From Hyphomicrobiales bacterium (GTDB taxonomy: Bacteria; Pseudomonadota; Alphaproteobacteria; Rhizobiales; Rhizobiaceae), in the NCBI GenBank assembly GCA_900472785.1, contig UCJH01000004.1:111314-157090 (forward strand): DNA of 45,777 bases, read 5' to 3'. Numbering within the stretch: position 1 is the stretch's first letter; each line of letters opens with the position of its first letter. Both the position numbers and the translations under genes were made by a program. The notes beneath the pieces were generated by a model. That model saw only the letters and a program-made list of their open reading frames with translations. It was not told the origin of the DNA and did no database searches. Shown here in pieces: positions 45,688-45,777 of this stretch.

Positions 45688-45777
45688 TCAGATTTCGAAG
45701 GTCGCCAGCAACTGGTCCATGGAGCGCGACGGCTCCGAGCAACCGGCTTCGCCCACGACGCGCGCCGGCACGCCGGC
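45688..45777 (-). CDS. cysE: Serine O-acetyltransferase, C-terminal end (partial)
   Basis: The last 29 codons of a minus-strand gene that runs in from beyond the window. They read AGVPARVVGEAGCSEPSRSM then DQLLATFEI and stop. GVPARVVG is the end of the left-handed beta-helix of hexapeptide acyltransferases, and the tail with GCSEPSRSMDQ matches rhizobial CysE, the enzyme that makes O-acetylserine for cysteine synthesis. Identification rests on a short segment plus the usual cysE-DUF3126 neighbourhood. Confidence 0.75.
   Translation of the reverse strand, partial: AGVPARVVGEAGCSEPSRSMDQLLATFEI

Overview
This window looks like chromosomal core DNA from an alphaproteobacterium of the Rhizobiaceae (Rhizobium/Sinorhizobium/Agrobacterium relatives). 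The evidence is the high GC content, the rhizobial versions of nearly every protein (405-residue Dgt, ExoR, PopZ/DUF2497, LpxI in place of LpxH, EipB/DUF1849, DUF3126), and a gene order that, from memory, resembles the Sinorhizobium meliloti stretch argS-dgt-cls-xth-exoR-valS-popZ-tolC-pcm-exbDB-gltA-lpx-rpsB-clpA-cysE. Genus cannot be fixed without a search. I see no insertion sequence, prophage, integrase, tRNA, rRNA or CRISPR array.

Layout. 1-4.5 kb, minus strand: the acidic N-terminal part of a probable SPOR-domain protein (cut by the window edge), argS and dgt. 4.7-8.3 kb: erpA (plus), cls (minus), xthA (plus) and exoR (minus), in two tight convergent pairs. 8.3-17.0 kb, minus: a 560-base exoR upstream region, a FadL-type outer-membrane porin, valS, popZ, tolC and a Pcm-like methyltransferase. 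17.3-21.5 kb, minus: exbB-exbD and comEC. 21.8-23.1 kb, plus: gltA, alone. 23.1-36.4 kb, minus: a long co-directional block reading rpsB-tsf-pyrH-frr-uppS-cdsA-rseP-bamA-lpxD-fabZ-lpxA-lpxI-lpxB. 36.6 kb, minus: eipB. 37.6-40.5 kb, plus: ridA, a glycerophosphodiesterase, a FemAB/GNAT-like protein and a HIT protein. 40.5-45.8 kb, minus: azlC-azlD, clpS-clpA, a phasin, DUF3126 and the last 29 codons of cysE.

The genes work together mainly in envelope construction and its quality control. rpsB/tsf/frr (translation) and pyrH (UTP) lead into uppS (undecaprenyl carrier), cdsA (CDP-diacylglycerol), rseP (intramembrane protease), bamA (outer-membrane protein insertion) and five lipid A genes. EipB, TolC, ExbBD, the FadL porin, Cls and ExoR are also envelope proteins. 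ClpS-ClpA adds cytosolic proteolysis.

Nothing here is clearly a new multi-gene system. The items most worth a second look are small: a divergent Pcm-like methyltransferase beside tolC, a ComEC whose C-terminal nuclease-like domain has no recognisable metal site, an 18-bp tandem repeat and overlapping leader ORF before exoR, lpxB ending inside the gltA terminator, hairpins without U-tracts in each gap of rpsB-tsf-pyrH-frr, paired GANTC sites before popZ, palindromes in the exbB, tolC, fadL and gltA control regions, and non-ATG starts for clpA, DUF3126 and possibly tolC. Promoter and operator calls are by eye.
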